In this document: piece by piece, positions 29,914-40,807 of the stretch
Layout of the letters: each line of letters opens with the position of its first letter
Position numbering within the stretch: position 1 is the first letter of the stretch
DNA from: Thermoanaerobaculia bacterium
GTDB taxonomy: Bacteria; Acidobacteriota; Thermoanaerobaculia; Multivoradales; JAHEKO01
Assembly (NCBI GenBank): GCA_947259195.1
Contig: CAMYLC010000172.1
Span: 36,932-100,931 of the forward strand
Length of the DNA: 64,000 nt
Direction: 5' to 3'
Made by a program: the position numbers and the translations under genes
Notes under the pieces: model-generated
Databases searched by the model: none
Seen by the model: the letters and a program-made list of their open reading frames with translations, nothing else
What the model was told of the DNA's origin: nothing

Positions 29914-30603
29914 GTGAGTCAGTCAAACGAACCCAGCTACTACGAGATCGCCCTCACCAACCGACAGGTTCTGATGGTGTTCGTGGTGTTGCTTGTCTGC
30001 GTTGTGGTTGCCTTTGTTTCAGGAGTATGGGTGGGTCGGGGCAATGATTCGGAGCTGCCCACGATAGCGGTGGCGGAGGCCGTGCAGTCCGACACCGAAC
30101 AGGGAGGTGAGGCTCCAGAGGTCGGAGAGCTGAACTTTTTCGCTGAGAAGTCCAAAGGTGATCGAGGTAGTGGGGCACTTGCAGAGGCCGCCGCAAGTCC
30201 GAGCTCTGAGACGACCCTCTTGCAAGACGTCCGAGGGGATGAGGATTCTGCGCAGTCGGCGCGCGAGTCACCACCGCCAGAACCTGTCGTGGACAACAGG
30301 GCCCGCACCGAACCAGCGCCAGAACCCGTCGAGGTTGCCTCCACTCCAGCCGCGACTGCCGAGGCTATTGGGCAAGGTGAGCACGTGATCCAGGTCTTCT
30401 CGTCGACGGATCAGGAGCAGGCGAAACATCTGATCCAGACTCTGACCAGTGGCGGGTATCCTGCATTCCTATCTCCTGTCGATGTCAGGGGCCAGACGAT
30501 GTACCGGGTGCGCATCGGTCCCTACGTCGATCCGCAAGAGGCGGAGTCAGTGGCGGAGAGGGTGCGCAAGTCCTATCGACTCGACACTTGGGTGACGCGC
30601 TAG
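29914..30603 (+). CDS. SPOR domain-containing membrane protein
   Basis: One N-terminal TM, low-complexity linker, C-terminal SPOR repeat (HVIQVFSSTDQEQAKHLIQTLTSGGYPAFLSPVDVRGQTMYRVRIGPYVDPQEAESVAERVRKSY). Confidence 0.88.
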   Translation: MSQSNEPSYYEIALTNRQVLMVFVVLLVCVVVAFVSGVWVGRGNDSELPTIAVAEAVQSDTEQGGEAPEVGELNFFAEKSKGDRGSGALAEAAASPSSETTLLQDVRGDEDSAQSARESPPPEPVVDNRARTEPAPEPVEVASTPAATAEAIGQGEHVIQVFSSTDQEQAKHLIQTLTSGGYPAFLSPVDVRGQTMYRVRIGPYVDPQEAESVAERVRKSYRLDTWVTR

Positions 30604-30686
30604 CGTCGGCAGCTCCTGGCCCCCGACTGTAGGAAGAGATCCTGAGGCCCAAGGTACTTTTTGGAAATCTCCGCCCGAAGCCACTC

Positions 30687-32186
30687 TTGAGGCGTTTCAT
30701 CGTTCATGAGCTCGTGCCCGCGCTGCTGGCTTTGGCTGGCGGCGCCATCTGGGCGCTGTGCTTCGCCCGCCAGCCACTGAACGTTCTCAGCTGGATGGCG
30801 CTGGTTCCCCTACTCCTGTTGCTGGGCCACCGAAGGGCCTGGCTACTCGGTCTTCTGCACGGTCTGGCTTTCTGGCTGGTCTCCATCCCATGGATCGCTC
30901 CGACGCTGGAGACCTATGGCCAGCTCCCATCCTGGATGGCTCGGCTGGCTCTCGTAGCGGCGTGCATCTACCTGGGATCCTACACAGGCCTGTTCGCAGC
31001 CCTGGCCAGATCGACCTGGCAGCGGGGCGGGGTCCTGGCTTTGATCGGACCACCCACGCTCTGGGTTGCCGTGGAGTGGCTTCGAACCTACCTGCTCGGC
31101 GGCTTCCCGTGGAATCTGGCTGCCTATGCCTGGGTCGAGCTGCCAGGAGCCCTACCCCTCGCGGCCTGGATCGGTTGCTATGGAGTCTCTCTACTCCTTC
31201 TCGTGGCCAACAGTGGGTTAGCTCGGGCCGTGGTTGACCGTAGGTGGCAACCGGTTGCCCTGACCGCAGGTCCGATCGCTCTTCTCCTGGCTCTCGGAGT
31301 ATGGAGCCTTGCCTGGACCGGAAGGACCAGCGATGTCGACGTTGATCCCGTAAGGGTCCTGCAGCCCAACATCCAGAATCTGGTGGAGTGGGATCGGGAT
31401 CAGGTGGAGACCAACTATGGGAAGCTCCTCGAGCTCTCGGGACGGGCCTGCAACGCGGCGGGGGCGCTGCTGGTTTGGCCGGAGAGTGCTGCTTGGCCTT
31501 ATTCCTACGGTCGTGATGCCGGCCTGCGTTCGGACGTGGGTAGGCTGGTGGAGTCGGGTTGTTCAGTCCTCCTCAACTCGGTCCTGGAGTCGGCGGAGGG
31601 CGATACCAACTCGGCGATTCTGGTTACGACCGCGGAAGGAGTGGCGCGTTACGACAAGCGGCATCTAGTGCCTTTCGGAGAATTCGTGCCCCTGGCTCAG
31701 TGGCTGCCTTTCCTGGACAAACTGGCCAGGAACGCGGGCGATTACGCCGCCGGCCGTGGTCCGGCACTGCTGAGATGGAGCGAGCAGCAGATCGGTGCTG
31801 CCATCTGCTTCGAGATCGTCTATCCGGCGCCCGTGGCAGAACAGGTCAGGCAGGGTGCGACCCTGCTCGTGACCATCACCAACGATGCCTGGTACGGTGA
31901 TAGCTCGGCGCCCTGGCAGCACTACCGGGCGGCCCGGTTCCGAGCCGCGGAGAACCGGCGGACGGTTTTGCGGTCGGCAATTACGGGTGTTTCCGCGATC
32001 ATTCGCCCCGACGGTTCCGTGCAGCAGCAGCTGGGAGTCGGCGAGGAGGGGGTCCTCGAAGCCCTCGTTGCGGGCCGCAGCGACCTGACACTCTTCACTC
32101 GGGCGCCCTGGTTGGTGCCGTTGCTCTGCAGCATCGTAGGCGGCTTTGCTATATTCGTCGGCCGCAGGAGACAAAGATCATCATGA
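30687..32186 (+). CDS. lnt: apolipoprotein N-acyltransferase
   Basis: Multi-TM N-terminus plus CN_hydrolase domain (LLVWPESAAWPY, YDKRHLVPFGEFVPL, GAAICFEIVYPAPVAEQVRQGATLLVTITNDAWYGDSSAPWQHY). Confidence 0.93.
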   Translation: MRRFIVHELVPALLALAGGAIWALCFARQPLNVLSWMALVPLLLLLGHRRAWLLGLLHGLAFWLVSIPWIAPTLETYGQLPSWMARLALVAACIYLGSYTGLFAALARSTWQRGGVLALIGPPTLWVAVEWLRTYLLGGFPWNLAAYAWVELPGALPLAAWIGCYGVSLLLLVANSGLARAVVDRRWQPVALTAGPIALLLALGVWSLAWTGRTSDVDVDPVRVLQPNIQNLVEWDRDQVETNYGKLLELSGRACNAAGALLVWPESAAWPYSYGRDAGLRSDVGRLVESGCSVLLNSVLESAEGDTNSAILVTTAEGVARYDKRHLVPFGEFVPLAQWLPFLDKLARNAGDYAAGRGPALLRWSEQQIGAAICFEIVYPAPVAEQVRQGATLLVTITNDAWYGDSSAPWQHYRAARFRAAENRRTVLRSAITGVSAIIRPDGSVQQQLGVGEEGVLEALVAGRSDLTLFTRAPWLVPLLCSIVGGFAIFVGRRRQRSS

Positions 32187-33308
32187 GCACACCAGAGATT
32201 CAGCAACACCTCGACCAGCTAGAGTCCCGCCTCTTGACCCTTCGGGGGTATCTTTGAAGGCACTGACCTCGAAGGACAACTCCAGACGATCGACAAACGG
32301 ATGGAAGCGCCAGGCTTCTGGGATGACCGCACCGCCGCCGCCCCACTGCTGCAGCAGCGTCGTGCTCTCGAGAAGCGGCTGGCAACCCTGAATCGACTGC
32401 GGGAGGATGCTGAGGAATTGGCCGCCTGGAAGGAGCTCCTCGCAGAAGGGGTGGGCGACGAGGAGGTCGAGGAGTTCCTTGGGCGCCTGGAGACCGAGCT
32501 GCATCAGCTCGAGCTACAGCTCAAGCTTTCGGGCTCGGACGATGACAAGTACGCGCTGGTCGCGGTTCATCCTGGGGCAGGAGGGACGGAGTCGCAGGAC
32601 TGGGCCGAGATGCTGCTGCGCATGTATCTCCGTTGGGCCGAGCAGAACGACTTCGAGATCGAGCTCCTGGACCGTCTCGAAGGTGAGGAAGCCGGTATCA
32701 AGAGTGCTACGTTCGCGGTGCGTGGGGACTATGCCTACGGCTATCTGCACGGCGAGTCGGGAGTCCACCGGTTGGTGAGAATCAGCCCCTTCGATGCCGC
32801 CAGCCGACGGCACACCTCCTTCGCCTCGGTGTTCGTCTATCCGGAGGTCGATGATGATGTGGAGATCGAGATCAATGACGGCGATCTGCGCGTCGACACA
32901 TACCGCGCCTCGGGGGCCGGCGGCCAGCACGTCAACAAGACTGAATCGGCCGTGCGAATCACCCACCTGCCATCAGGCATTGTAGTGGCCTGTCAGAACG
33001 AGCGCAGTCAGCACAAGAACCGCGCCACCGCCATGAAGATTCTACGGTCGCGCCTCTACGATCTGGAGATCAGCAAGCGCGAAGAGGAGGCGGCTGTCTT
33101 GGAGGGCAAGAAGATGGATATTGCCTGGGGCAGCCAGATCCGAAGCTACGTCCTGCATCCCTATCGGATGGTCAAGGACCATCGCACAAACCTCGAAGTC
33201 GGAGACACCGACCGGGTTTTGGATGGCGGCCTCGACCCCTTCATCGAGTCCTGGTTGGAGCATCAGATGGGCGATCGCGGCCAGGTGAACGCAAAGTCTG
33301 CAAAGTAA
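32183..33308 (+). CDS. prfB: peptide chain release factor 2, expressed by +1 programmed frameshift (join 32183..32254, 32256..33308)
   Basis: Frame 0: MSTPEIQQHLDQLESRLLTLRGYL, then TGA at 32255-32257 in CGG GGG TAT CTT TGA A. The +1 frame continues EGTDLEGQLQTIDKRMEAPGFWDD and includes GGQHVNKTESAVR. Confidence 0.96.
32241..32257 (+). promoter_or_regulatory. RF2 programmed +1 frameshift site
   Basis: SD-like GGGGG, then TAT CTT TGA, in frame with the ATG at 32183. Confidence 0.95.
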
Positions 33309-33336
33309 GTTTCGCGGCCCTTTCCAGGTCCCGCCT

Positions 33337-34929
33337 ATGGCGAATCAGCTTGCCATCGATTTTGTCTCGCCGCTGCCTCCGGTCCGCACAGGCATTGCGG
33401 ACTACAGCCTGGATCTCTTGCCGAATCTGGAGAAGCTGTGCGATCTGCGGGTGATTCGACTGCCCGGTCAGCCGGTCGATGCCGCAGTGATCGAGCGCTG
33501 GAGTCCGCAACCGGCGGAAGTGACCGGAGAAGGGGGGCGGTTGCCGCTCTACCAGATGGGCAACAACCGCTACCACGAGGGGGTCGATGCTCTGGCCCTG
33601 GAGCGGCCGGGAGTGCTGACGCTGCACGATCTGGTGTTGCACCACCTGGCAGTAGAGCTGACCCTGGCGGACGGCGAGCTCGAGCCTTATCTCGAACGTT
33701 TGGAGGCGGATCATGGGTGGGTCGGCGAAGCCGTGGGCCAGGCCCGAAAATGGTGGGAGATCGGTCAGGCAGCGCTTTTCACCTTGCACGCCCATCGGAC
33801 CCTTCTGCGATTGCAACGCGGGGTCCTCGTCCACAGCGATTGGGCCGTCGAGACCCTCTCCGAGAGCGATCCGGAGCTGCAGGTGCGCAGAGTTCCGATG
33901 GGTGTTCCGCTGCCGGAACGCCCTGATCCCCAGGCGGGTCTCGAGTTTCGCCGACGTCTCGGTTTGGACGAGGGGACTGCGTTGTTGGGCTCCTTTGGAT
34001 TTCAGACTCCTATCAAGCGCACCGATCGGGTCATTGCCGCGCTGGCAAGCGAGGACCTGGTAGAGACCCATCTGGTGATCGCCGGCGAGGTCTCACCGGC
34101 ACTCGCACTGGAGAAGGAAGCCCGCGAGCTCGGGGTCGCCGATCGGGTTCACATCACCGGTTTCCTCGACTATGCCGAGTTCGAGGCGGCGATCAGCGCC
34201 TGCGACCTGTGTGTCAATCTGCGCTATCCGACCGCCGGGGAGACTTCGGCGTCGCTGCTGCGGGTCCTGGCGGTGGGCCGGCCAGTTGTTGTCTCCGACT
34301 ACGCACAATCGGCCGAGTTGCCTGAGGAGGTGGTGGTCAAGGTGCCCCTGGGCGAGGCGGAGGTAGAAACTCTGAGCTCGAGGCTCGGTAGCCTGTTGAG
34401 GAATCGACTGCGACTCCAAGGCATGGCCGATGCAGCCCGCGAATACATCCGATCGCACCACGATCCGACCAAGGCCGCGGCGGCGGTGGCAGACGCCTGC
34501 CGAGAGCTGGGCGAATTGCCGCCTCCAGGGCCTGGGCGGCCCGACCTGGAGCCGCCGACGACCCGGTTCTGGTATCGCGTCGAGGGCGAGATCAGGGTTG
34601 CAGGCGCGGAGGAGCCATGGCCGGAAGGCGAGCGACGCCGTCTCCGGGTCGAGCTTCGCAACACAGGTCTGGCTCGGTGGTTGCCCAGCAGGGAGGATAC
34701 GGGTGGCCTCGTATTGCAGATCCACTGGCGCCGGGGAGCGGCACAAGAGCCGATGGACCCTCGCTGGTTTCGATCTTCCCGTCCTGTGGGCCATGGGGAG
34801 TCGATGATTGTGGAGGCCGAAGTCCGGCGCCCTCTTGGGGGCCGATTGCTGATTGTCGAGCCCCATCTTGCCGAGATAGCGGGTTTCCGCTCACTCGGCG
34901 GGCCGTGGTGGTACCGGATTCTGAAGTAG
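33337..34929 (+). CDS. glycosyltransferase family 4-like protein
   Basis: DFVSPLPPVRTGIADYSLDLLPNL, GVLVHSDWAVETL, CDLCVNLRYPTAGETSASLLRVLAVGRPVVVSDYAQSAELP. Confidence 0.88.
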   Translation: MANQLAIDFVSPLPPVRTGIADYSLDLLPNLEKLCDLRVIRLPGQPVDAAVIERWSPQPAEVTGEGGRLPLYQMGNNRYHEGVDALALERPGVLTLHDLVLHHLAVELTLADGELEPYLERLEADHGWVGEAVGQARKWWEIGQAALFTLHAHRTLLRLQRGVLVHSDWAVETLSESDPELQVRRVPMGVPLPERPDPQAGLEFRRRLGLDEGTALLGSFGFQTPIKRTDRVIAALASEDLVETHLVIAGEVSPALALEKEARELGVADRVHITGFLDYAEFEAAISACDLCVNLRYPTAGETSASLLRVLAVGRPVVVSDYAQSAELPEEVVVKVPLGEAEVETLSSRLGSLLRNRLRLQGMADAAREYIRSHHDPTKAAAAVADACRELGELPPPGPGRPDLEPPTTRFWYRVEGEIRVAGAEEPWPEGERRRLRVELRNTGLARWLPSREDTGGLVLQIHWRRGAAQEPMDPRWFRSSRPVGHGESMIVEAEVRRPLGGRLLIVEPHLAEIAGFRSLGGPWWYRILK

Positions 34930-34932
34930 ACC

Positions 34933-36711
34933 ATGACGAGTCTGTGGACAAGCTCAGGCGGGGGTAGGAGCTCGATTGTTCTAGTCGTCGTGGTTGCCGT
35001 GTGGGGTCTCGCCGTTGCGGTACTCGATCGGCCCGGGTGGCCGCGCTGGATCGGTGAGGAGGCGACCCATGTCCTGCAGGCCGAGAGCCTGGCCCGTGAT
35101 CTGGATGCCGTCTTCGACGCCAAAGACCGTCGGCGCGTGGCCTCAGCGGGGGTCGAAATCACGGGTCTGAGCCTGCGGAATGGACGTCTTGACGAAGAGC
35201 CGGTTTTCGCCCGTCCCGTCTTCTATTCTGCCTACCTGGTACCTTTCGTTCGTCTGGCGCCGGCGAGGGGACCTACGGTAGCGAATCTGCTGCTGCTCTG
35301 CCTGGCTGTAGGCCTGGCGAGTCGCCGCCTCCACATGCGGATCGGCTGGTCGGCGCCATGGCTCGTCGGCCTGTTCCTGTTCACCTCGGTCGTGTTTCGC
35401 TACCTGCAGGTCGCCGAGCCGCCGATCTTCTTGCTGGCCCTGGCCGTGTCGGCATTCTTTCTGGTTTTTGGCCTGGAAGAGCCGGTCTCGGAAGGGCCGC
35501 CTGACATGTACAGGCCTCTGCCCACCGGGGCCAGGGTGGGATGGCGGTGGGGGGTTGCGGGTCTATTGCTGGGCCTGATGGCAGCTTTCAACCCCGTCTA
35601 CGTTCTCCTGGCTCTGCCTGCCGTCGCCGCGGCTCCGCGCGACCACCGGCGGGCCGCCCTGGCCTGCTTGTCTGCCGGCCTGCTTGCGGTTCTGGCCCTC
35701 TCCGGACTGATCGAGTGGAACAGGGCCGGCAGTTGGCAGATGCCCTTTCCAGAGCCATCGTCTTCGGTTCTTCTGGCTGCCGAGCCGTTGGGCCGAGAGC
35801 CGCTCGGTGACCTCGCTGGGAAGTCGCTCTCGAGCCCCTTCGAGGCGGCACCGGGAAGGCCCTTCCCCGCTCGCATCAGCGGTCGATTGACGGCTTGGAA
35901 CGTCGCCTTCTCGATCGCTGGTCGGCACCTGGGATTGTTGCCCTACTTCTTGCCAACGGTTCTCGTCCTGGGTCTATGGACCAGGGGCTCCGGACGTTCC
36001 AGTCTGGTGGCAATCTGTTGGCTAGCCATCGGGCTGATTGCCCTGCTGTCGCCATTCGATTTCGGCGGCGGCCCGACGGCCATCGGAAATCGGTGGTTCG
36101 TGCCTTTGTTCGGGGCGCTGTGGTTCGTGCCGGCGAGCCAACCTCGGCCTCAGTGGCTTGGTATCACGGCCGCCCTCGCAGGCCTGTTCCTCTATCCAGT
36201 GTGGCTCACACCTGCCGGTTCGCCTGTCGATACGGATGGCAGCCTGCAACACGCCAAGAGCTTCGCTGCGAGCTATCTGCCGTTGGAGACCAGTCAGCGC
36301 CCCCTACCCGGTTTCGGTGAGATTCTCGGTCGAGGTGCCTGGGTCCGATCGCTGCGAAACACGGTCAGGCTGCGGGGGGATGGAAGGTGGCAGATGGAGG
36401 GCGGCAGGCCGGCAGAGCTGCTGATTGCGGCTCCGTTGCCGCTCGACTCCGTGTACTTCGAGTTCGGCGGTGGTGCGGAGCCGCAGCTCGAGGTGGAGGG
36501 AGGAGAGTTGGGTAACATGGTATTACAGCCAAACGGCCGGGTAGCGTTCCATGTCGGCGGCCTCGATCCGGTGGCGCGCCATCCAGCCTGGTGGGATGAG
36601 GCAGAGCAGAATTTCTATGATGTGAGATTGAGAATGCCCGGCGCCGCAGACAGCAATCAGGTCTTCTCGGTTACCGGCTTGTCCCTGCCTGAACGGGAGA
36701 CCGACCAATGA
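34933..36711 (+). CDS. multi-pass membrane protein (glycosyltransferase-39/C-like or hypothetical)
   Basis: Long hydrophobic protein; follows the glycosyltransferase by 3 nt. Weak family recognition. Confidence 0.6.
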   Translation: MTSLWTSSGGGRSSIVLVVVVAVWGLAVAVLDRPGWPRWIGEEATHVLQAESLARDLDAVFDAKDRRRVASAGVEITGLSLRNGRLDEEPVFARPVFYSAYLVPFVRLAPARGPTVANLLLLCLAVGLASRRLHMRIGWSAPWLVGLFLFTSVVFRYLQVAEPPIFLLALAVSAFFLVFGLEEPVSEGPPDMYRPLPTGARVGWRWGVAGLLLGLMAAFNPVYVLLALPAVAAAPRDHRRAALACLSAGLLAVLALSGLIEWNRAGSWQMPFPEPSSSVLLAAEPLGREPLGDLAGKSLSSPFEAAPGRPFPARISGRLTAWNVAFSIAGRHLGLLPYFLPTVLVLGLWTRGSGRSSLVAICWLAIGLIALLSPFDFGGGPTAIGNRWFVPLFGALWFVPASQPRPQWLGITAALAGLFLYPVWLTPAGSPVDTDGSLQHAKSFAASYLPLETSQRPLPGFGEILGRGAWVRSLRNTVRLRGDGRWQMEGGRPAELLIAAPLPLDSVYFEFGGGAEPQLEVEGGELGNMVLQPNGRVAFHVGGLDPVARHPAWWDEAEQNFYDVRLRMPGAADSNQVFSVTGLSLPERETDQ

Positions 36712-37307
36712 CTGAGCAACAGGGGCAGCAGAGCTGGATCCAACAGGTCAGGCAACGTCTGAGCACACCTTCGCCGAGTCGTCTACCACCCAACGACGCT
36801 CGGGAGGCGGCAGTCCTCGTCCCCTTGTTCGTGGATGCCGGCGAGCTCTGGACTCTACTGACCAAACGGGCTGAGTCGCTGCCCCACCACAAGAGTCAGA
36901 TCGCGTTTCCGGGAGGTGGTCGGGAGATAGGCGAGGACCCCTGGGCCGCCGCCCTACGCGAAACCGAGGAGGAACTGGGCTTCGACACCAGGCAGGTGGT
37001 CCGACTGGGTGAGCTGGACGAGGCCGAAACGCCGAGTGGATTCAGGATCATCCCGTGTGTCGGTGCGGTGCCGAGCGCTCTCGAGACGAACATCAATGAG
37101 GAAGAGATCGCGGAGGTGTTCTCCGTTCCTCTTCTGGCCTTTGCCGATTTCAGGGCTATCGAGGACCGGATCGTGCAGATCGATGGCGTAGAGCGCATGA
37201 TCCGCGTCTACCACCTGGGGTCAAGACAGGTCTGGGGGCTGACCGCACGCATCATGCAGAACTTGTTGCATCGCTTCGGCTTGGAGCTGCCGGAAGAGGA
37301 GGAGTGA
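36708..37307 (+). CDS. NUDIX hydrolase (CoA pyrophosphatase type)
   Basis: Nudix box GGGREIGEDPWAAALRETEEELGF. 4-nt overlap with the upstream ORF. Confidence 0.92.
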   Translation: MTEQQGQQSWIQQVRQRLSTPSPSRLPPNDAREAAVLVPLFVDAGELWTLLTKRAESLPHHKSQIAFPGGGREIGEDPWAAALRETEEELGFDTRQVVRLGELDEAETPSGFRIIPCVGAVPSALETNINEEEIAEVFSVPLLAFADFRAIEDRIVQIDGVERMIRVYHLGSRQVWGLTARIMQNLLHRFGLELPEEEE

Positions 37308-38149
37308 GGATAGAGACGAAAGCAGGCCGGTTGTCGAAGCTCGTCTGGCCGGCATTCTGTCTGATCCTCGCGGGCTGTTCCGTGCGCCATATCGTCTATC
37401 CGGCCCCACCGGTCAGTGTTCCGGACCCGCCGCGACCCTTGCGCGCCGTAACCTGGAGTCTCGGTGATGGAACCCAGATCGCGTCGTGGGTGCATGATGA
37501 GCCTGGCCTGGTGTCGACCGGGCCGGCTGTGCTGTTCCTCCACGGGAACGGCGAGAACCTGGAGACCATGCGGCAAGTGGGTCTCTTCGAGGAGCTGCTC
37601 CTCCTCGAACTACCCTTCGTAGTCCTGGATTACCCCGGCTACGGGCGCAGCACCGGAGTGCCGTCCGAGGCTTCCCTTCTGGAGGCCGGCTCGGTAGCCC
37701 TCGAGTGGATGCGTCAGCACTTCGGACATCGACCGACAGTGGTCGTGGGCTGGTCCCTTGGGGCTGCGGTAGCTATCGGCCTGGCGGCCGCCAATCCCGA
37801 GCGTTGCGACGGATTGGTGGCGATGAGCGCCTGGACTTCGCTGGCCGATGTCGGTGCCTCTCACTTCCCTCGGTGGCTCGTGGAGGTCGCCGTGGCCGAT
37901 CGATACGACTCGACTGTGGTGGCCGAACGGGTGGTCTGCCCGGCGCTCGTGATCCATGGCTCCAGGGATCGCATCATTCCGGTGGAGCAGGGCCGGAAAG
38001 TGGCGGCAGCCTTGAGAGCAGACTGGCTGGAGGTACCGTCAGCGGGTCACAACGACTTGTTGGGCAACAACATGGTGTGGCGGCGGCTATTCGATTTTCT
38101 CGCTTCGATTCAGCCTCCGCCGTCCCCCGAGAGAACCTCTGGCCTGTAA
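37304..38149 (+). CDS. alpha/beta hydrolase lipoprotein
   Basis: Lipobox LILAGC; VLFLHGNGENL, FVVLDYPGYGRS, VVGWSLGAAVAIGLAA. GTG start overlapping the previous gene. Confidence 0.86.
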   Translation: MRIETKAGRLSKLVWPAFCLILAGCSVRHIVYPAPPVSVPDPPRPLRAVTWSLGDGTQIASWVHDEPGLVSTGPAVLFLHGNGENLETMRQVGLFEELLLLELPFVVLDYPGYGRSTGVPSEASLLEAGSVALEWMRQHFGHRPTVVVGWSLGAAVAIGLAAANPERCDGLVAMSAWTSLADVGASHFPRWLVEVAVADRYDSTVVAERVVCPALVIHGSRDRIIPVEQGRKVAAALRADWLEVPSAGHNDLLGNNMVWRRLFDFLASIQPPPSPERTSGL

Positions 38150-38197
38150 GATAATCCGACATTGCATAAGAGAACCGATCCTGGAGGCAAGAAGACA

Positions 38198-39280
38198 ATG
38201 ATGACTGTTGCAGAACCGATGACTGGAATCGATCGCATCACCGAGCTGCTCGGCGCCGAAGCCGAAGGCTTGCTGAATCACGCCTGCAAAGGCATTCCCA
38301 AGGCGAGCCTGCATCTGCCGGGCGCTGATCACATAGACCGCTGCTTCGGTGTCTCGGATCGCAAGCCGACCGTTCTGGTGAACTTGGCCCGCCTCTACAA
38401 TTCGGGCCGGCTGGCGGGTAGCGGTTATCTTTCCATTCTGCCTGTGGACCAGGGTATCGAGCACTCGGCAGCCGCCTCGTTCGCCCCGAATCCGGAGTAT
38501 TTCGATCCGGAGAACATCGTGCGGTTGGCTATCGAGGGCGGCTGCAACGGCGTGGCTTCTACCCTGGGAGTTCTGGGCTCTATCAGTCGTAAGTATGCCC
38601 ACAAGATCCCGTTCGTGGTGAAGATCAATCACAACGAGATGCTGACCTACCCCAACCGCTACAAGCAGGTGCTGTTTGCGCAGGTGGAGCAGGCCTGGGA
38701 GCTGGGGGCTGCGGCCGTCGGAGCTACGATCTACTTCGGTTCGGAGGACTGTGATCGCGAGCTGGTCGAGATCTCCGAGGCGTTCGCTCAGGCACACGAC
38801 CTCGGCCTAGCGACGATTCTCTGGTGCTACCTGCGGAACCCGGGATTCAAGAAGGAGGGCGTGGACTACCACGACGCGGCCGATCTGACCGGCCAGGCCA
38901 ATCATCTCGGTGTGACCATCGAGGCTGACATCGTCAAACAAAAGCAGGCCACCAAGGATGGCGGGTACACGGCTGTCAGCTTCGGCAAGACCAGCCCGCT
39001 CGTCTACAGCGACCTGAGCTCCGACCACCCGGTCGATCTCGTCCGGTGGCAGGTTGCCAACTGCTACATGGGTAGGATCGGTATGATCAACTCGGGCGGT
39101 GCCTCGGGTGGTCAGGGTGATCTGGCTCAGGCCGTCCGTACGGCCGTGATCAACAAACGCGGGGGAGGGACCGGTCTGATCTCGGGCCGCAAGGCGTTTC
39201 AACGGCCCATGGCCGAGGGAGTCGAGCTTCTGAATGCGATTCAGGATGTCTTCCTGAGTCCTGAGATCACCGTCGCCTGA
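38198..39280 (+). CDS. class I fructose-bisphosphate aldolase (DhnA/FbaB family)
   Basis: [69 protein letters not shown]. Confidence 0.92.
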   Translation: MMTVAEPMTGIDRITELLGAEAEGLLNHACKGIPKASLHLPGADHIDRCFGVSDRKPTVLVNLARLYNSGRLAGSGYLSILPVDQGIEHSAAASFAPNPEYFDPENIVRLAIEGGCNGVASTLGVLGSISRKYAHKIPFVVKINHNEMLTYPNRYKQVLFAQVEQAWELGAAAVGATIYFGSEDCDRELVEISEAFAQAHDLGLATILWCYLRNPGFKKEGVDYHDAADLTGQANHLGVTIEADIVKQKQATKDGGYTAVSFGKTSPLVYSDLSSDHPVDLVRWQVANCYMGRIGMINSGGASGGQGDLAQAVRTAVINKRGGGTGLISGRKAFQRPMAEGVELLNAIQDVFLSPEITVA

Positions 39281-39316
39281 CCAGACCGCGAACCCCGAAC
39301 GGAGATCTCGAAGACA

Positions 39317-40714
39317 ATGGCAGAGCAACGCGATCTCGTCATCATCGGTAGCGGTCCCGGCGGCTATGTCGCCGCGATTCGTGCTGCGCAGCTGGGTCTC
39401 AAGGTCAGCGTAGTGGAGAAGGACCCCAAGTTCGGCGGCACCTGTCTGCATCGAGGTTGCATTCCCACCAAGGCGCTCCTCCGCACCGCCGGCATGCTCG
39501 ACGAGATTCGCTCGGCGGAGAGATTCGGCATCGAGGTGGCTTCGCCGAGCCTGGATCTGGAGAAGGCTCAGGCCTTCAAACAGCAAGTGGTCGACAAGAG
39601 CGCCAAAGGAATCGAGTATCTGTTCAAGAAGTACGGCGTCGAAGGTGTTCGGGGCAGGGGAAGACTCGTCGGCAGCCACGAGGTCGAGGTGGCAGGAGAG
39701 GGCGGCACGACGACCTTCGAAGCGCGTCACATCCTGATCGCGACGGGCTCGGTTCCGCGTCAGCTGCCGTTCCTACCCACAGACGGCAAGCGTGTGCTGA
39801 GCTCGGATGATCTCCTGGAGGTGTCGAATGTCCCCTCCTCATTGGTGGTGCTGGGCGCAGGAGCTGTGGGCTGCGAGTTCGCGTCGATCTTCAACTCCTT
39901 TGGAACCGAGGTCGTTCTGGTAGAGATGCTGCCCCGCGTATTGCCCCTCGAGGATGAGGAGATTTCGCGGCAGCTTCAACGCTCCCTGAAGAAGAGAGGC
40001 ATCAAGATCCATACCGGCAGTCGGTTGAAAGATGCCGTGCTCACGAACAATGGGTTGGAGATCGCGATCGACAGGGAAGATGGAGGCGGCAAGAGCCTGA
40101 CGGCCGAGATGCTGTTGGTGGCCGTCGGGCGTGCGCCGGTGACCTCGGACCTCGGTCTCGAAGCCTTGGGAATTCGCCTCAATCGGGGCTACGTCGAGGT
40201 CAACGAGCTCATGCAGACCGATGTTCCCCACATCTACGCCATCGGCGACGTCGTCGACACCCCCTGGCTGGCACATGTGGCATCGGCCGAGGGCATTCTG
40301 GTCGCCGAGCACCTGTCAGGTCGGCACGTGCGGCCGATCGACTATGATCGGATTCCCGCTGTCACCTATTGTGAGCCGGAAGTGGCCAGCGTCGGCCTGA
40401 CTGAAGTCCAGGCCATAGAGCGTGGATATGAGGTGACCACGGGCAAGTTTCCTTTCACGGCGCTGGCCAAGGCGGCGATCGAGGGACACACTGAAGGGTT
40501 CGTCAAGATCGTTCGCGAGACTCGCTACGATGAGCTTCTCGGAGTCCATATCATCGGTCGCCATGCCACAGAACTGATCGCCGAGGCCTGTGTCGCGCTT
40601 CAGGTCGAGTCCACGACAGAGGAGTTGTTTCGCGCCATTCATGCCCATCCGACTCTGTCGGAGGCCGTCGCCGAGGCCGCGCACGCAGCCGTCGGGCATG
40701 CGATCCATATCTGA
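39317..40714 (+). CDS. lpdA: dihydrolipoyl dehydrogenase (E3)
   Basis: IGSGPGGYVAAIRAAQLGLKVSVVEKDPKFGGTCLHRGCIPTKALL; C-terminal AIHAHPTLSEAVAEAA. Confidence 0.96.
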   Translation: MAEQRDLVIIGSGPGGYVAAIRAAQLGLKVSVVEKDPKFGGTCLHRGCIPTKALLRTAGMLDEIRSAERFGIEVASPSLDLEKAQAFKQQVVDKSAKGIEYLFKKYGVEGVRGRGRLVGSHEVEVAGEGGTTTFEARHILIATGSVPRQLPFLPTDGKRVLSSDDLLEVSNVPSSLVVLGAGAVGCEFASIFNSFGTEVVLVEMLPRVLPLEDEEISRQLQRSLKKRGIKIHTGSRLKDAVLTNNGLEIAIDREDGGGKSLTAEMLLVAVGRAPVTSDLGLEALGIRLNRGYVEVNELMQTDVPHIYAIGDVVDTPWLAHVASAEGILVAEHLSGRHVRPIDYDRIPAVTYCEPEVASVGLTEVQAIERGYEVTTGKFPFTALAKAAIEGHTEGFVKIVRETRYDELLGVHIIGRHATELIAEACVALQVESTTEELFRAIHAHPTLSEAVAEAAHAAVGHAIHI

Positions 40715-40807
40715 TGGGGTAGTGCAGAGTGGATCGGTTCGTGCTCGGGTCTCGTTGGTCACTGACGCCCGAGCCGGGAAATCGAGTCGAGTAAGGGAGA
40801 GTCCTAC

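Noticed and set aside
32301-33308. prfB as an N-terminally truncated gene starting at 32301
   Set aside because: The upstream frame-0 ORF and the CTT TGA frameshift site restore a full-length RF2.
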